Assembly: GCA_035286285.1 (NCBI GenBank)
Contig: JAYKJG010000470.1
Location: 1-9,821, forward strand
Source: Prochlorothrix sp035286285
GTDB taxonomy: Bacteria; Cyanobacteriota; Cyanobacteriia; Prochlorotrichales; Prochlorotrichaceae
Length of the DNA: 9,821 nucleotides
Reading direction: 5' to 3'
Below, one piece after another: positions 1-6,050 of this stretch. The position numbers were made by a program, and so were the translations under genes. Under the pieces are notes generated by a model, which saw only the letters and a program-made list of their open reading frames with translations, was not told the origin of the DNA and made no database searches. Numbering within the stretch: the first letter of the stretch is position 1; every line of letters begins with the position of its first letter.

Positions 1-1524
1 GTTCATGCGCTCTAGACGTTGGAGATCAACCCGGACCGATCGACCCGCTACGGGGCTGTGGGATGGGGGTGGGAGGGTGGTTGTTTCGGGGGAGGGGGGA
101 GCGGGAGAGGCAACTAAGGCCCGATCGACTTGGGGGGCAAGCATTAAGGCTCCCCCCGTTGCTCCTTCGGCTAGGCTGGGGAGGCGATCGAAGTTAGCGA
201 TAACCTGGGCTACGATTCCCTCAAGGGGGTGATCTGTTGTGACTAAACCACTAGAAACACCGGGATCACCGGAGTCACCAAAACTACCGGAGTCACCGGA
301 ATCACCAAAACCACCGGAGTCACCAAAACTACTGGAATCACCGAAATCACCAAAACCACCGGAGTCACCAAAACTACTGGAATCACCGGAATCACCAAAA
401 CCACCGGAGTCACTCACATCACCGAAGTCACCAAAACCACCGGAGTCACCGAAACCATTCAAGTCACCAGAATTACCAAAATCACCGAAATCACCGAAAA
501 CAGAGTCTAAGCTAGGAAATTCTGTCAAATCACCCTGTGATCCAAAGTCTTCATCGGTGCTGACTACTTCTCGATCGTCTAGAACCTCTATTCCCTGTCC
601 CACAGCTAGACTTCGATCTTCCAACAGTTCCGGATCTGGTTCTGATCCAAAAATATCCCCTAAGCTGGGAATTTCAGCTAACTCTATAACCCCATCAGAA
701 ACCCCATCAGAGTCAACTGCCCGTTGGCGATCGAGTTCCCCGTCGGCTAACCGTTGCAGCGCGGCTGAGGCTGTTCCGCCCAGGCGGCGATCGCCCTGAA
801 GAACTTGATCCCGTGCCTCCTGAAAGTCAACGAGGGCAACCGCCAAAACCTCAAGGGGTCGATCGGGGTTCTGATCCAAAGCTGCCAGGGCAACCCGGGT
901 TAACTCGCCAAATCCCGGCAGTTCCAAAATCTCCCCTAGCCCCGCAAACACCTCTAGCTGTGCCCGTAGCTCTCCCGCCACGGGATAGGCTTCTGGACTG
1001 GTTAGCACCCGTTGCCACCGCTCCAGCCCTTGGGTGACATCCACCTCAAAGATAGAGGCGACAATATCCACGCCTAAATCCTCGGAAGTAGGCATATAGC
1101 TTTCAGCTTCCTGAATTGCATCCCCCAGCAGCGTTTCCAAGGCACTTAACACCGGATCCGACTGCCTCAGTGCTTCTCCCTCATCCAAACTACCCGTATC
1201 AATCTGAGTTTTTAGGGGAACTTGCAAACAGTCATAACCCTGAAGGAGGGCTGTCTCCAGGGTGCTATCAAAGGTGACTTGGTTACTGTAAAGCGCCTTG
1301 AAAATGGTTTCTAGGCGGTGGGAGATGGTTTTAATGGCTTCTAGCCCAACACTGGCGGCTCCACCCTTCAGGGAATGGGCCGCCCGCATGATTTCGTGGA
1401 TTTGGGCAGGACTGCGATCGTACTGGAGATTGAGTAGCCCCATTTCGATGGTTTGCAGCAATTCCTGCGCTTCTTCCACAAAGAACTGATAAGCCTGATC
1501 CCGAATTTCAGGGCTAAGGGACAT
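1..1524 (-). CDS. pilL: CheA-like chemotaxis histidine kinase, N-terminal 508 residues (3' end outside window)
   Basis: This is the kinase of the pilus chemotaxis system. It should autophosphorylate an Hpt histidine and pass phosphate to the CheY/PATAN regulators encoded upstream. The frame is open from the ATG at 1524 to the window edge with no stop. Residues 1-105 form an Hpt domain with the motif AAHSLKGGA, the phospho-accepting His being residue 50. Residues 105-330 are a poorly conserved helical spacer. Residues 343-420 are a Gly/Asp/Ser/Phe repeat tract encoded by near-identical 45-nt units. The last residues (RVDLQRLERMN) match the first helix of the CheA dimerisation domain, so the ATPase, CheW-like and any C-terminal receiver domain lie beyond the edge. 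The gene starts 42 nt after the MCP stop on the same strand, so it is probably co-transcribed. No Shine-Dalgarno is visible, but the ATG sits exactly where Hpt domains begin. The name pilL (hmpE or pixL type) rests on neighbours. Confidence 0.93.
   Translation of the reverse strand, partial: MSLSPEIRDQAYQFFVEEAQELLQTIEMGLLNLQYDRSPAQIHEIMRAAHSLKGGAASVGLEAIKTISHRLETIFKALYSNQVTFDSTLETALLQGYDCLQVPLKTQIDTGSLDEGEALRQSDPVLSALETLLGDAIQEAESYMPTSEDLGVDIVASIFEVDVTQGLERWQRVLTSPEAYPVAGELRAQLEVFAGLGEILELPGFGELTRVALAALDQNPDRPLEVLAVALVDFQEARDQVLQGDRRLGGTASAALQRLADGELDRQRAVDSDGVSDGVIELAEIPSLGDIFGSEPDPELLEDRSLAVGQGIEVLDDREVVSTDEDFGSQGDLTEFPSLDSVFGDFGDFGNSGDLNGFGDSGGFGDFGDVSDSGGFGDSGDSSSFGDSGGFGDFGDSSSFGDSGGFGDSGDSGSFGDSGDPGVSSGLVTTDHPLEGIVAQVIANFDRLPSLAEGATGGALMLAPQVDRALVASPAPPSPETTTLPPPSHSPVAGRSVRVDLQRLERMN
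266..400 (-). repeat. Three 45-nt tandem repeats inside the CheA linker
   Basis: Three consecutive 45-nt units (266-310, 311-355, 356-400) are nearly identical; the last two differ at one base. They encode 15-residue blocks rich in FGDSG. The same composition continues less regularly to about 498, giving about 78 residues made almost only of Gly, Asp, Ser and Phe, with a few Asn and Val. The unit length is a multiple of three, so copy-number change keeps the kinase in frame. The tract lies between the Hpt domain and the dimerisation domain. Confidence 0.9.
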
Positions 1525-1566
1525 GGTTAAAGGAGTGGGGTGAGAGAACTGATGAATCAAAACCGT

Positions 1567-4557
1567 TTAACTCACCTTAAAGCGAGCCACTTCGGCTTGG
1601 AGAGTTTGGGCTACGCTGAGGAGTTTTTGGAAGGAATTGGCGACCTGTTCAGCTTCTGTGGAGGTTTCTTGGGCAATGGTGGCCAGTCCAGTCATGCTGT
1701 GGGTAACCGCAGTTGAAGCAGTGGACTGTTGATCCGCTGCGGTTGCAATGGCATCCACCAAGCGACTAATCTCCTGACTGGTATCGGCAATGCGGTTTAA
1801 GCTTTGGCGGGTTGCATCAACTAACTGCGTCCCTGTCACCACCTGCTCTGTGCCAGCCTCCATGGCTGCAACCACCTCTTGGGTTTCGGCTTGAATCCCT
1901 GCCACTAACTTTTCAATTTCCGCCGTTGCATCGGCAGACTGCCGCGCTAGGGAGCGGACTTCATCGGCCACTACAGCAAAGCCTCGGCCCTCTTCCCCTG
2001 CCCGTGCTGCCTCAATGGATGCATTCAAGGCTAGGAGGTTGGTTTGGGCGGCAAAGCTGCTAATCAGGTTGACAACCTTAGAAATACGCTGGGAGGATTC
2101 CCCAAGGCGTTTGACTTTCTTGGCGGTTTCGCCGACGGTTTCACGGATGGCCAGAATGCCATCAACGGTGCGATTCATGGCCTGATCTCCCTCTTGCACC
2201 GTTTGGCTGGCTTGTTGTACGGCTTGCTCCGCTGCCTTGGCATTGGTGGCAACCTCCTCAATCGATCGGGCCATTTCCTCAATCCGCTGGAGCGCTAGGG
2301 CCAGTTCTTGGGTTTGGGTACTGGCTCCCGTGGAGAGCTTGCCGACGGCTGGTTCGCTGTTGCGGGCTGTTAAGGCAACCTGTTCCGCTGCGCTTTGGAC
2401 CTGCTGCACAATACTGCGTAGGCTTTCGATCGTGGCATTGTAGGAGTCAGCCACAGTGCCAATTTCATCCTCGGTTACCTTGGCACGAATGGTTAAATCA
2501 CCTTGGCTAACGGGATCAACCTCCATCAGTAGCTCTAGGGCGCGGCGTTGTAGTGCTTCCTTGAGATTAGTCTGTTCTACGGCTAAACTCTCCGCCTGCT
2601 GCCGTGCAAGGTTCAGTTGTTCCAAGAAGCTAACACGGCTGAGGGCCGTTGCCAGACGATTCGCCAGTTCCCGCCCAAAGTTGAGTTGTGTGGGTAGCCA
2701 GTCCCGGCTGCTGTGGCAGTCGTGGATCATCAGGACAATTTGGCGATCGTCCCCGGTTTCCAGGGGAATTTCCAGGCTAGCCCGCACTTGGGCACGATTG
2801 AGCCACTGCATATAACTTCCCTGCATATCAGCCAGCAGAAGATTGGAAATCACGATCGGTTGTCCAGCGCTATACCGGGCTAACCCCTCTGGATCTAGGG
2901 CCGGAAACGTCAAGGCTGGGGCCATCAGGGACTGAACTTGGCTCACTTCGGCTAGGATTTTGGGAGAATCGGGGGCAATTTGGTATAGCACTAGGCGATC
3001 GACCCCTAGCAACATCTGGGCACCCTGAAGGCTCTGGTAAAAGAGGTTCTCCAACTCACCGCTATTGTCCACACTAAGGCTAGAAACTTCTGCTAAAAAC
3101 TTGGCTTCTTCCGCTAATTTTGCCTGTTCCGCTAGAAGGAGTTCAATCTGCTCTGCCATGCTATTGATGGTGTTGCCAAGCTGGGCAATTTCATCTTTCC
3201 CCTGCACCGCTAGTCGTGCTTGGAAGTCACCCTGACTAATTTGGGTTACGGCGCGCGTCGCAGCAATTAGGGGCTGGACCAATCGATTGACAACGCTGAC
3301 CACCACAAGACTGATCCCCACCATGGCCACTAGGGTTCCAAAAACCAGGGTTGTGCGCAGATTTTGCAGGGGAACAAAGGCTTCTGCCTGGGAAATGCTG
3401 GCTAGGGTACTCCAACCTAATTCAGGTAACTCTCCCTGAAATGCCTGTCCCACTTGGTTGAGGGGAACATAGGACACAATGCGATCGCGCCCCAGGGTTA
3501 GGGTTTGAATTTGGTTCTGGCTTTGTAGAGTGTCAAAATTGGGGAATAGCGTTGTGGCTTGGAGTTCTGTGTCGCGGTTAGTAGCCGTTTCCGTTTGGTT
3601 GGAACTGGCAAAGATCAGCCCTTGCTGATCCGTCAGGTACAGGTTGAGGCCACTGCCCCCTTCATTTTGTTGCTGGCTGGCTAAAACATTGGACATGTAG
3701 CGAACGGGCATTCTCGCTCGTACAACCCCTACAATTTGGCCATTGGCCCGAATCGGAGCAGCGAGAAAAATACTGTATTTAGCGAGATCGGCATCCTCAG
3801 GAATGAAGGGCTGACTGAGGTAGGGTTCTCCCGTCGCTAAAATCTGCTGAAAATAGGCTTGATCCTTCTGGGATCGAATGTTTTCGCGGGGGGTGCCTTG
3901 GCTACGGCTCTGGATGCGGAAATTACCCTCGCGATCGTAGACGGCAATACTGTCATAGACTCCATAGGCTTGGAGAAATTGATCTAACTTGTTGGCTTCG
4001 CGATCGGGCTGCTGAAGCTTACCCGCCAATAAATTAGGATTACGGAGGAAGTCAGAGTTAGACAGGGCTTGAATATCTCCGTAGCGTTCTTTTAGGAAAA
4101 AAGCGACTTTATCAGCGATCGCCCGTGTTGTGTCTTCCTCCAAGTCCTTGATCCTCGCTTCGAGCGATCGACCTGCAAAAACCGTTGCTGCAACCCCCAG
4201 GCCCGCCACGGGCACCAACACCAGGGCTAAGACTACGATCGTTGCCTTGAGGCGCAAACTTAAACGTTGCCAGCGATTCCCCCCCTGATCTGGAGACTGA
4301 GCCGAGGACTGAGCCAGATCCCGAACAGGGTCCACCCGGAGGGCAGCGGGGGGAACAGGGGTGAGGGTCGGCAGGGCTTCAGGGTTTGCTGGAGGGACAG
4401 CGGGAGGTTCTAGGGGAGCGTTGGGGAGGGGTTCCGGTTGGGGTGCTGCTGCGATCGTTGCCGTGGGTTTACTGCTCTGCCCCCAAAACCGAGGGGGAGG
4501 AGGAAGGCTATCTTGGCTATTTTGGGCTAAATCTTGGCTTTGGGGAGGTTGAGTCAT
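1567..4557 (-). CDS. pilJ: Methyl-accepting chemoreceptor, cache-HAMP-GAF-HAMP-MCP (PilJ/HmpD type)
   Basis: This is a 996-residue membrane chemoreceptor expected to control the CheA kinase through CheW. Residues 1-100 are a Pro/Gln/Ala-rich tail before the first membrane helix (about 103-128). A periplasmic cache-like domain follows (130-395), then a second membrane helix (402-424), HAMP1 (424-476), GAF (500-640), a helical linker, HAMP2 (about 665-725) and a long MCP coiled coil (725-990). The hairpin tip at 831-871 is canonical, with QTNLLALNASIEAARAGE and GRGFAVVADEVR. In the GAF domain the position of the bilin-binding Cys-His is occupied by Ser581-Tyr582, just before the conserved QVRASLEIPL strand, so covalent bilin binding is not expected. 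The later Cys614-His615 lies in a different strand. This favours a Pil/Hmp receptor over a PixJ photoreceptor. The ATG at 4557 has only a weak upstream AGG. The gene sits 81 nt after cheW, behind a 12-nt tandem repeat. Confidence 0.95.
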   Translation of the reverse strand: MTQPPQSQDLAQNSQDSLPPPPRFWGQSSKPTATIAAAPQPEPLPNAPLEPPAVPPANPEALPTLTPVPPAALRVDPVRDLAQSSAQSPDQGGNRWQRLSLRLKATIVVLALVLVPVAGLGVAATVFAGRSLEARIKDLEEDTTRAIADKVAFFLKERYGDIQALSNSDFLRNPNLLAGKLQQPDREANKLDQFLQAYGVYDSIAVYDREGNFRIQSRSQGTPRENIRSQKDQAYFQQILATGEPYLSQPFIPEDADLAKYSIFLAAPIRANGQIVGVVRARMPVRYMSNVLASQQQNEGGSGLNLYLTDQQGLIFASSNQTETATNRDTELQATTLFPNFDTLQSQNQIQTLTLGRDRIVSYVPLNQVGQAFQGELPELGWSTLASISQAEAFVPLQNLRTTLVFGTLVAMVGISLVVVSVVNRLVQPLIAATRAVTQISQGDFQARLAVQGKDEIAQLGNTINSMAEQIELLLAEQAKLAEEAKFLAEVSSLSVDNSGELENLFYQSLQGAQMLLGVDRLVLYQIAPDSPKILAEVSQVQSLMAPALTFPALDPEGLARYSAGQPIVISNLLLADMQGSYMQWLNRAQVRASLEIPLETGDDRQIVLMIHDCHSSRDWLPTQLNFGRELANRLATALSRVSFLEQLNLARQQAESLAVEQTNLKEALQRRALELLMEVDPVSQGDLTIRAKVTEDEIGTVADSYNATIESLRSIVQQVQSAAEQVALTARNSEPAVGKLSTGASTQTQELALALQRIEEMARSIEEVATNAKAAEQAVQQASQTVQEGDQAMNRTVDGILAIRETVGETAKKVKRLGESSQRISKVVNLISSFAAQTNLLALNASIEAARAGEEGRGFAVVADEVRSLARQSADATAEIEKLVAGIQAETQEVVAAMEAGTEQVVTGTQLVDATRQSLNRIADTSQEISRLVDAIATAADQQSTASTAVTHSMTGLATIAQETSTEAEQVANSFQKLLSVAQTLQAEVARFKVS

Positions 4558-4581
4558 GGGTTTTACCTACTAAGACAACTA

Positions 4582-4651
4582 TTAGTGGGGTTAGTGGGGC
4601 ATTTAATGGGGCATTTAGTGGGGCATTTAGTGGGGCATTTAGTGGGGCATT
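4582..4651 (-). repeat. 12-nt tandem repeat, unit ATGCCCCACTAA on the coding strand
   Basis: On the plus strand the unit is GGGGCATTTAGT. Full copies start at 4596, 4608, 4620 and 4632, with partial copies at both ends. Read on the coding strand, each unit is ATG-CCC-CAC-TAA, a start, Pro, His and stop; one copy has CAT for the His codon. The array covers the last codons of cheW, whose C-terminus Met-Pro-His-stop is the first unit, and continues to about 25 nt before the MCP start. All units share the frame of both genes. It could be simple slippage expansion or could affect ribosome reinitiation between the two genes. Confidence 0.9.
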
Positions 4652-5181
4652 GCTGCAAAAATTGCGTTAATGCTAGGACAGAGAAAGATCTCTCCTGTAT
4701 CTTTAAGCCAATAGCCCCGGAGAAACTGGGCTAAGGTTGGGGTAAAGGCCGTGACGGGAGGCGACTGGATGTGATTGGGCGTAAACCATTCCAAATCCCC
4801 CGCTTGCTCCACAACCAAGCCCAATAAGGTCCAATTACCCGTAGCTGTCTGTTGTTCTCCCTGAAGCACCACCAGTTGGGATGGGGTCAGGGCAGGTTCA
4901 GCCGTTTCTAGCCCTAGGAGCGCCCCTGGGGAGTCCAGCCCCAATAATTGAGTTAGATCCACAACCCACAGAACTTCTCCCCGCCAGTTGTAGACCCCCT
5001 GGATCCACCGGGGTAAATGGGGAATAGGGGTGATTTGCTCCCGTGAAAAGTTGAAAATCTCAACCAGTTGGACAACGGGCAAGAGCACTTGGGTATTGAC
5101 CCCTAGGGAACAACTGAGAAACTGTTCTAGCGCTTCTTCAGCAGGGGAAGTGCTCAGGGAAATAGCGGTGTGGGTAGCCAT
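4639..5181 (-). CDS. pilI: CheW-like adaptor protein (PilI/HmpC type)
   Basis: This is a 180-residue single CheW domain that should link the MCP tip to the CheA kinase in a cytoplasmic array. After a short variable N-terminus, residues about 19-178 follow the CheW pattern: FLSCSLGVNTQVLLPVVQLVE, then VYNWRGEVLWVVDL at 63-76. The Asn65-x-Arg67-Gly68 turn and the following hydrophobic strand and Asp-Leu are family hallmarks. The ATG at 5181 has no clear Shine-Dalgarno sequence. The C-terminal residues Met-Pro-His come from the first unit of the downstream tandem repeat, so the original C-terminus may have been altered by repeat growth. It lies in the usual G-H-I-J-L order, but is separated from the cheY gene by 330 nt holding a hairpin and repeats, so it may be partly uncoupled from the upstream genes. 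Confidence 0.93.
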   Translation of the reverse strand: MATHTAISLSTSPAEEALEQFLSCSLGVNTQVLLPVVQLVEIFNFSREQITPIPHLPRWIQGVYNWRGEVLWVVDLTQLLGLDSPGALLGLETAEPALTPSQLVVLQGEQQTATGNWTLLGLVVEQAGDLEWFTPNHIQSPPVTAFTPTLAQFLRGYWLKDTGEIFLCPSINAIFAAMPH

Positions 5182-5230
5182 GGATAAGAGATTCCAAAAA
5201 ACAGAGAAAGTCCTAGAAAATCCTAGCTAA

Positions 5231-5279
5231 GGAAAGAAAGCCCAGCCCTAACGAATGCCGGAACCAATGCTGGGGCTGG
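5231..5279 (-). terminator. Candidate intrinsic terminator or attenuator upstream of cheW
   Basis: In the minus-strand transcript a perfect 7-bp stem, CCAGCCC with GGGCTGG (5279-5273 and 5248-5242), encloses a 24-nt loop and is followed by GCTTTCTTTCC. The T tract is interrupted and the loop is long, so strength is uncertain. It lies 50-100 nt before the cheW start, where partial termination would lower expression of the downstream three genes relative to the two regulators. Confidence 0.35.
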
Positions 5280-5306
5280 TGCCGTAACGGGAGCCTCTCA
5301 CCTTGG

Positions 5307-5363
5307 AACCCTCTAGCGTTGTAACACTCTGGCGTTAGAACACTCTGGCGTTGGCACACTCTA
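5307..5363. repeat. 16-nt tandem repeats in the intergenic region
   Basis: Three copies of a 16-nt unit, AACACTCTGGCGTTAG with minor changes, start at 5307, 5323 and 5339, and a partial copy follows at 5355. The unit length is not a multiple of three, which argues for a non-coding role. It resembles the short tandem repeats common between cyanobacterial genes; no specific named family is assigned. Confidence 0.75.
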
Positions 5364-5511
5364 GGGTCGGGGTCGCGCCCCCATGCTGACCCCCTGAACG
5401 CAACACCGGCAGCCAACCACGGGGGCAACGCCCGATCGGCGGGGTCCATCTGCCCGTGAAATCCAGTCAAACCCAGTGCCCTGGACCCTGCCCGTGACCC
5501 GTCATAGGACA

Positions 5512-5880
5512 CTATGCTGTCAATCGCTTTGCAAAGAGCAGCAATTGCTCTTGATCAACAGGTTTAGGTAGATATTCGTCAGCCCCTTGCTTTTTCCCCC
5601 AGAATTTATCCATATCCGTACCTTTTGTAGAGCAGAGAATGACGGGGATCTGGGCAGTATTCTGTTGAGCCTTGAGGGTGCGGCAAATCTCAAAACCACT
5701 CTGTCCGGGTAGAACCACATCCAGCAAGATCAAGTCAGGCTGGCAGGATCCACTATTGAGCTTTTCCAAGGCTTCTTCGCCGGAATTGGCGGTAAAGACG
5801 GTAAATCCTGCGGTACGAAGGCAACTGGATAGGATTTCCCGCTCTGTGGATGAATCATCAATAATTAAAGCAATAGACAT
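5512..5880 (-). CDS. pilH: Single-domain CheY-like response regulator (PilH/HmpB type)
   Basis: This is a 122-residue receiver domain with nothing attached, expected to take phosphate from the CheA-like kinase. The acidic pocket is Asp8-Asp9, the phospho-acceptor is Asp54 (LILLDVVLPG), the switch residue is Ser84 and the conserved lysine is Lys106 (LPKP). All key residues are present, so it should be phosphorylatable. The ATG at 5880 is preferred over an in-frame TTG at 5892: it is preceded by GAGG at 6-nt spacing, and receiver domains normally begin immediately before the first strand (here SIALIIDDS). It follows the PATAN regulator gene by 170 nt with its own predicted promoter, and precedes cheW by 330 nt. 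Confidence 0.93.
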   Translation of the reverse strand: MSIALIIDDSSTEREILSSCLRTAGFTVFTANSGEEALEKLNSGSCQPDLILLDVVLPGQSGFEICRTLKAQQNTAQIPVILCSTKGTDMDKFWGKKQGADEYLPKPVDQEQLLLFAKRLTA

Positions 5881-5885
5881 TGTGG

Positions 5886-5889
5886 ACCT
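5886..5889 (-). promoter_or_regulatory. Ribosome binding site GAGG that sets the cheY-like start
   Basis: GAGG lies 6 nt before the ATG at 5880 on the minus strand. It favours that ATG over the upstream TTG at 5892. Other genes in this window lack an obvious Shine-Dalgarno sequence, so this one stands out. Confidence 0.55.
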
Positions 5890-5893
5890 CAAA

Positions 5894-5921
5894 ATTAAAT
5901 TGCATACCTAAACTGTGTCAA
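5894..5921 (-). promoter_or_regulatory. Predicted sigma70-like promoter for the cheY-like gene
   Basis: A perfect -35 TTGACA (5921-5916) and a 5/6 -10 TTTAAT (5899-5894) are separated by 16 bp on the minus strand. A start about 7 nt downstream would give a very short leader of about 7 nt before the ATG at 5880, too short to keep the whole GAGG site. Either the real start is slightly upstream or the message is nearly leaderless. A 10-bp palindrome, AGCCTAGGCT (5927-5936), sits just upstream of the -35 box and could bind a regulator, although 10-bp palindromes are common by chance. Confidence 0.45.
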
Positions 5922-6050
5922 AACCTAGCCTAGGCTCTTACCAAAGTTGTAAAACCTGTAAAAAGAAAGGCTGAAAAAGAGCGGAGGAGGTTTGGCCGGA
6001 GCAGTCAATGGGTTTGGGGTCAGTGGGGCGGAAATGGTGAAAACCATCTT

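Larger units (their letters stand above)
5182..5511. other. Intergenic region between the cheY-like and cheW genes
   Basis: No convincing gene was found here. The stretch holds a block of 16-nt tandem repeats (5307-5363), a terminator-like hairpin (5231-5279) and a GC-rich section around 5370-5470. A minus-strand GTG frame of 99 codons runs through it and overlaps the upstream stop as TAGTG. Its product has no recognisable domain and is encoded across 16-nt repeats, which would not preserve a frame, so it is treated as non-coding. Confidence 0.6.

Noticed and set aside
266..400. CRISPR array
   Set aside because: The repeats are contiguous without unique spacers and lie inside a coding frame; the same holds for the other tandem repeats in the window.
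239..799. Plus-strand open frame of 186 codons rich in Pro-Glu-Ser-Pro-Lys
   Set aside because: It is the antisense reading of the Gly/Asp/Ser/Phe repeats of the CheA gene; the minus-strand frame continues into recognisable Hpt and dimerisation domains.
1567..4557. Identification of the receptor as PixJ, a bilin photoreceptor for phototaxis
   Set aside because: There is only one GAF domain and its chromophore Cys-His position is Ser-Tyr; a periplasmic cache domain is present instead.
4386..4670. Plus-strand frames ending in repeated Gly-Ala-Phe-Ser or Gly-His-Leu-Val
   Set aside because: They are antisense to the MCP N-terminus and run through the 12-nt tandem repeat; nothing else supports them.
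5213..5512. Minus-strand GTG frame of 99 codons overlapping the cheY-like stop (TAGTG)
   Set aside because: The stop-start overlap looks like coupling, but the product has no recognisable domain, is encoded through 16-nt tandem repeats, and contains the candidate terminator; intergenic repeat DNA is the simpler reading.
5892..5892. TTG at 5892 as the start of the cheY-like gene
   Set aside because: The ATG at 5880 has a GAGG site at proper spacing and fits the receiver domain start; the TTG would lie at or upstream of the predicted transcript start.
6034..6047. Hairpin ATGGT-4 nt-ACCAT just after the PATAN regulator stop as a terminator
   Set aside because: The 5-bp AT-containing stem is weak and no T run follows it directly on the minus strand.
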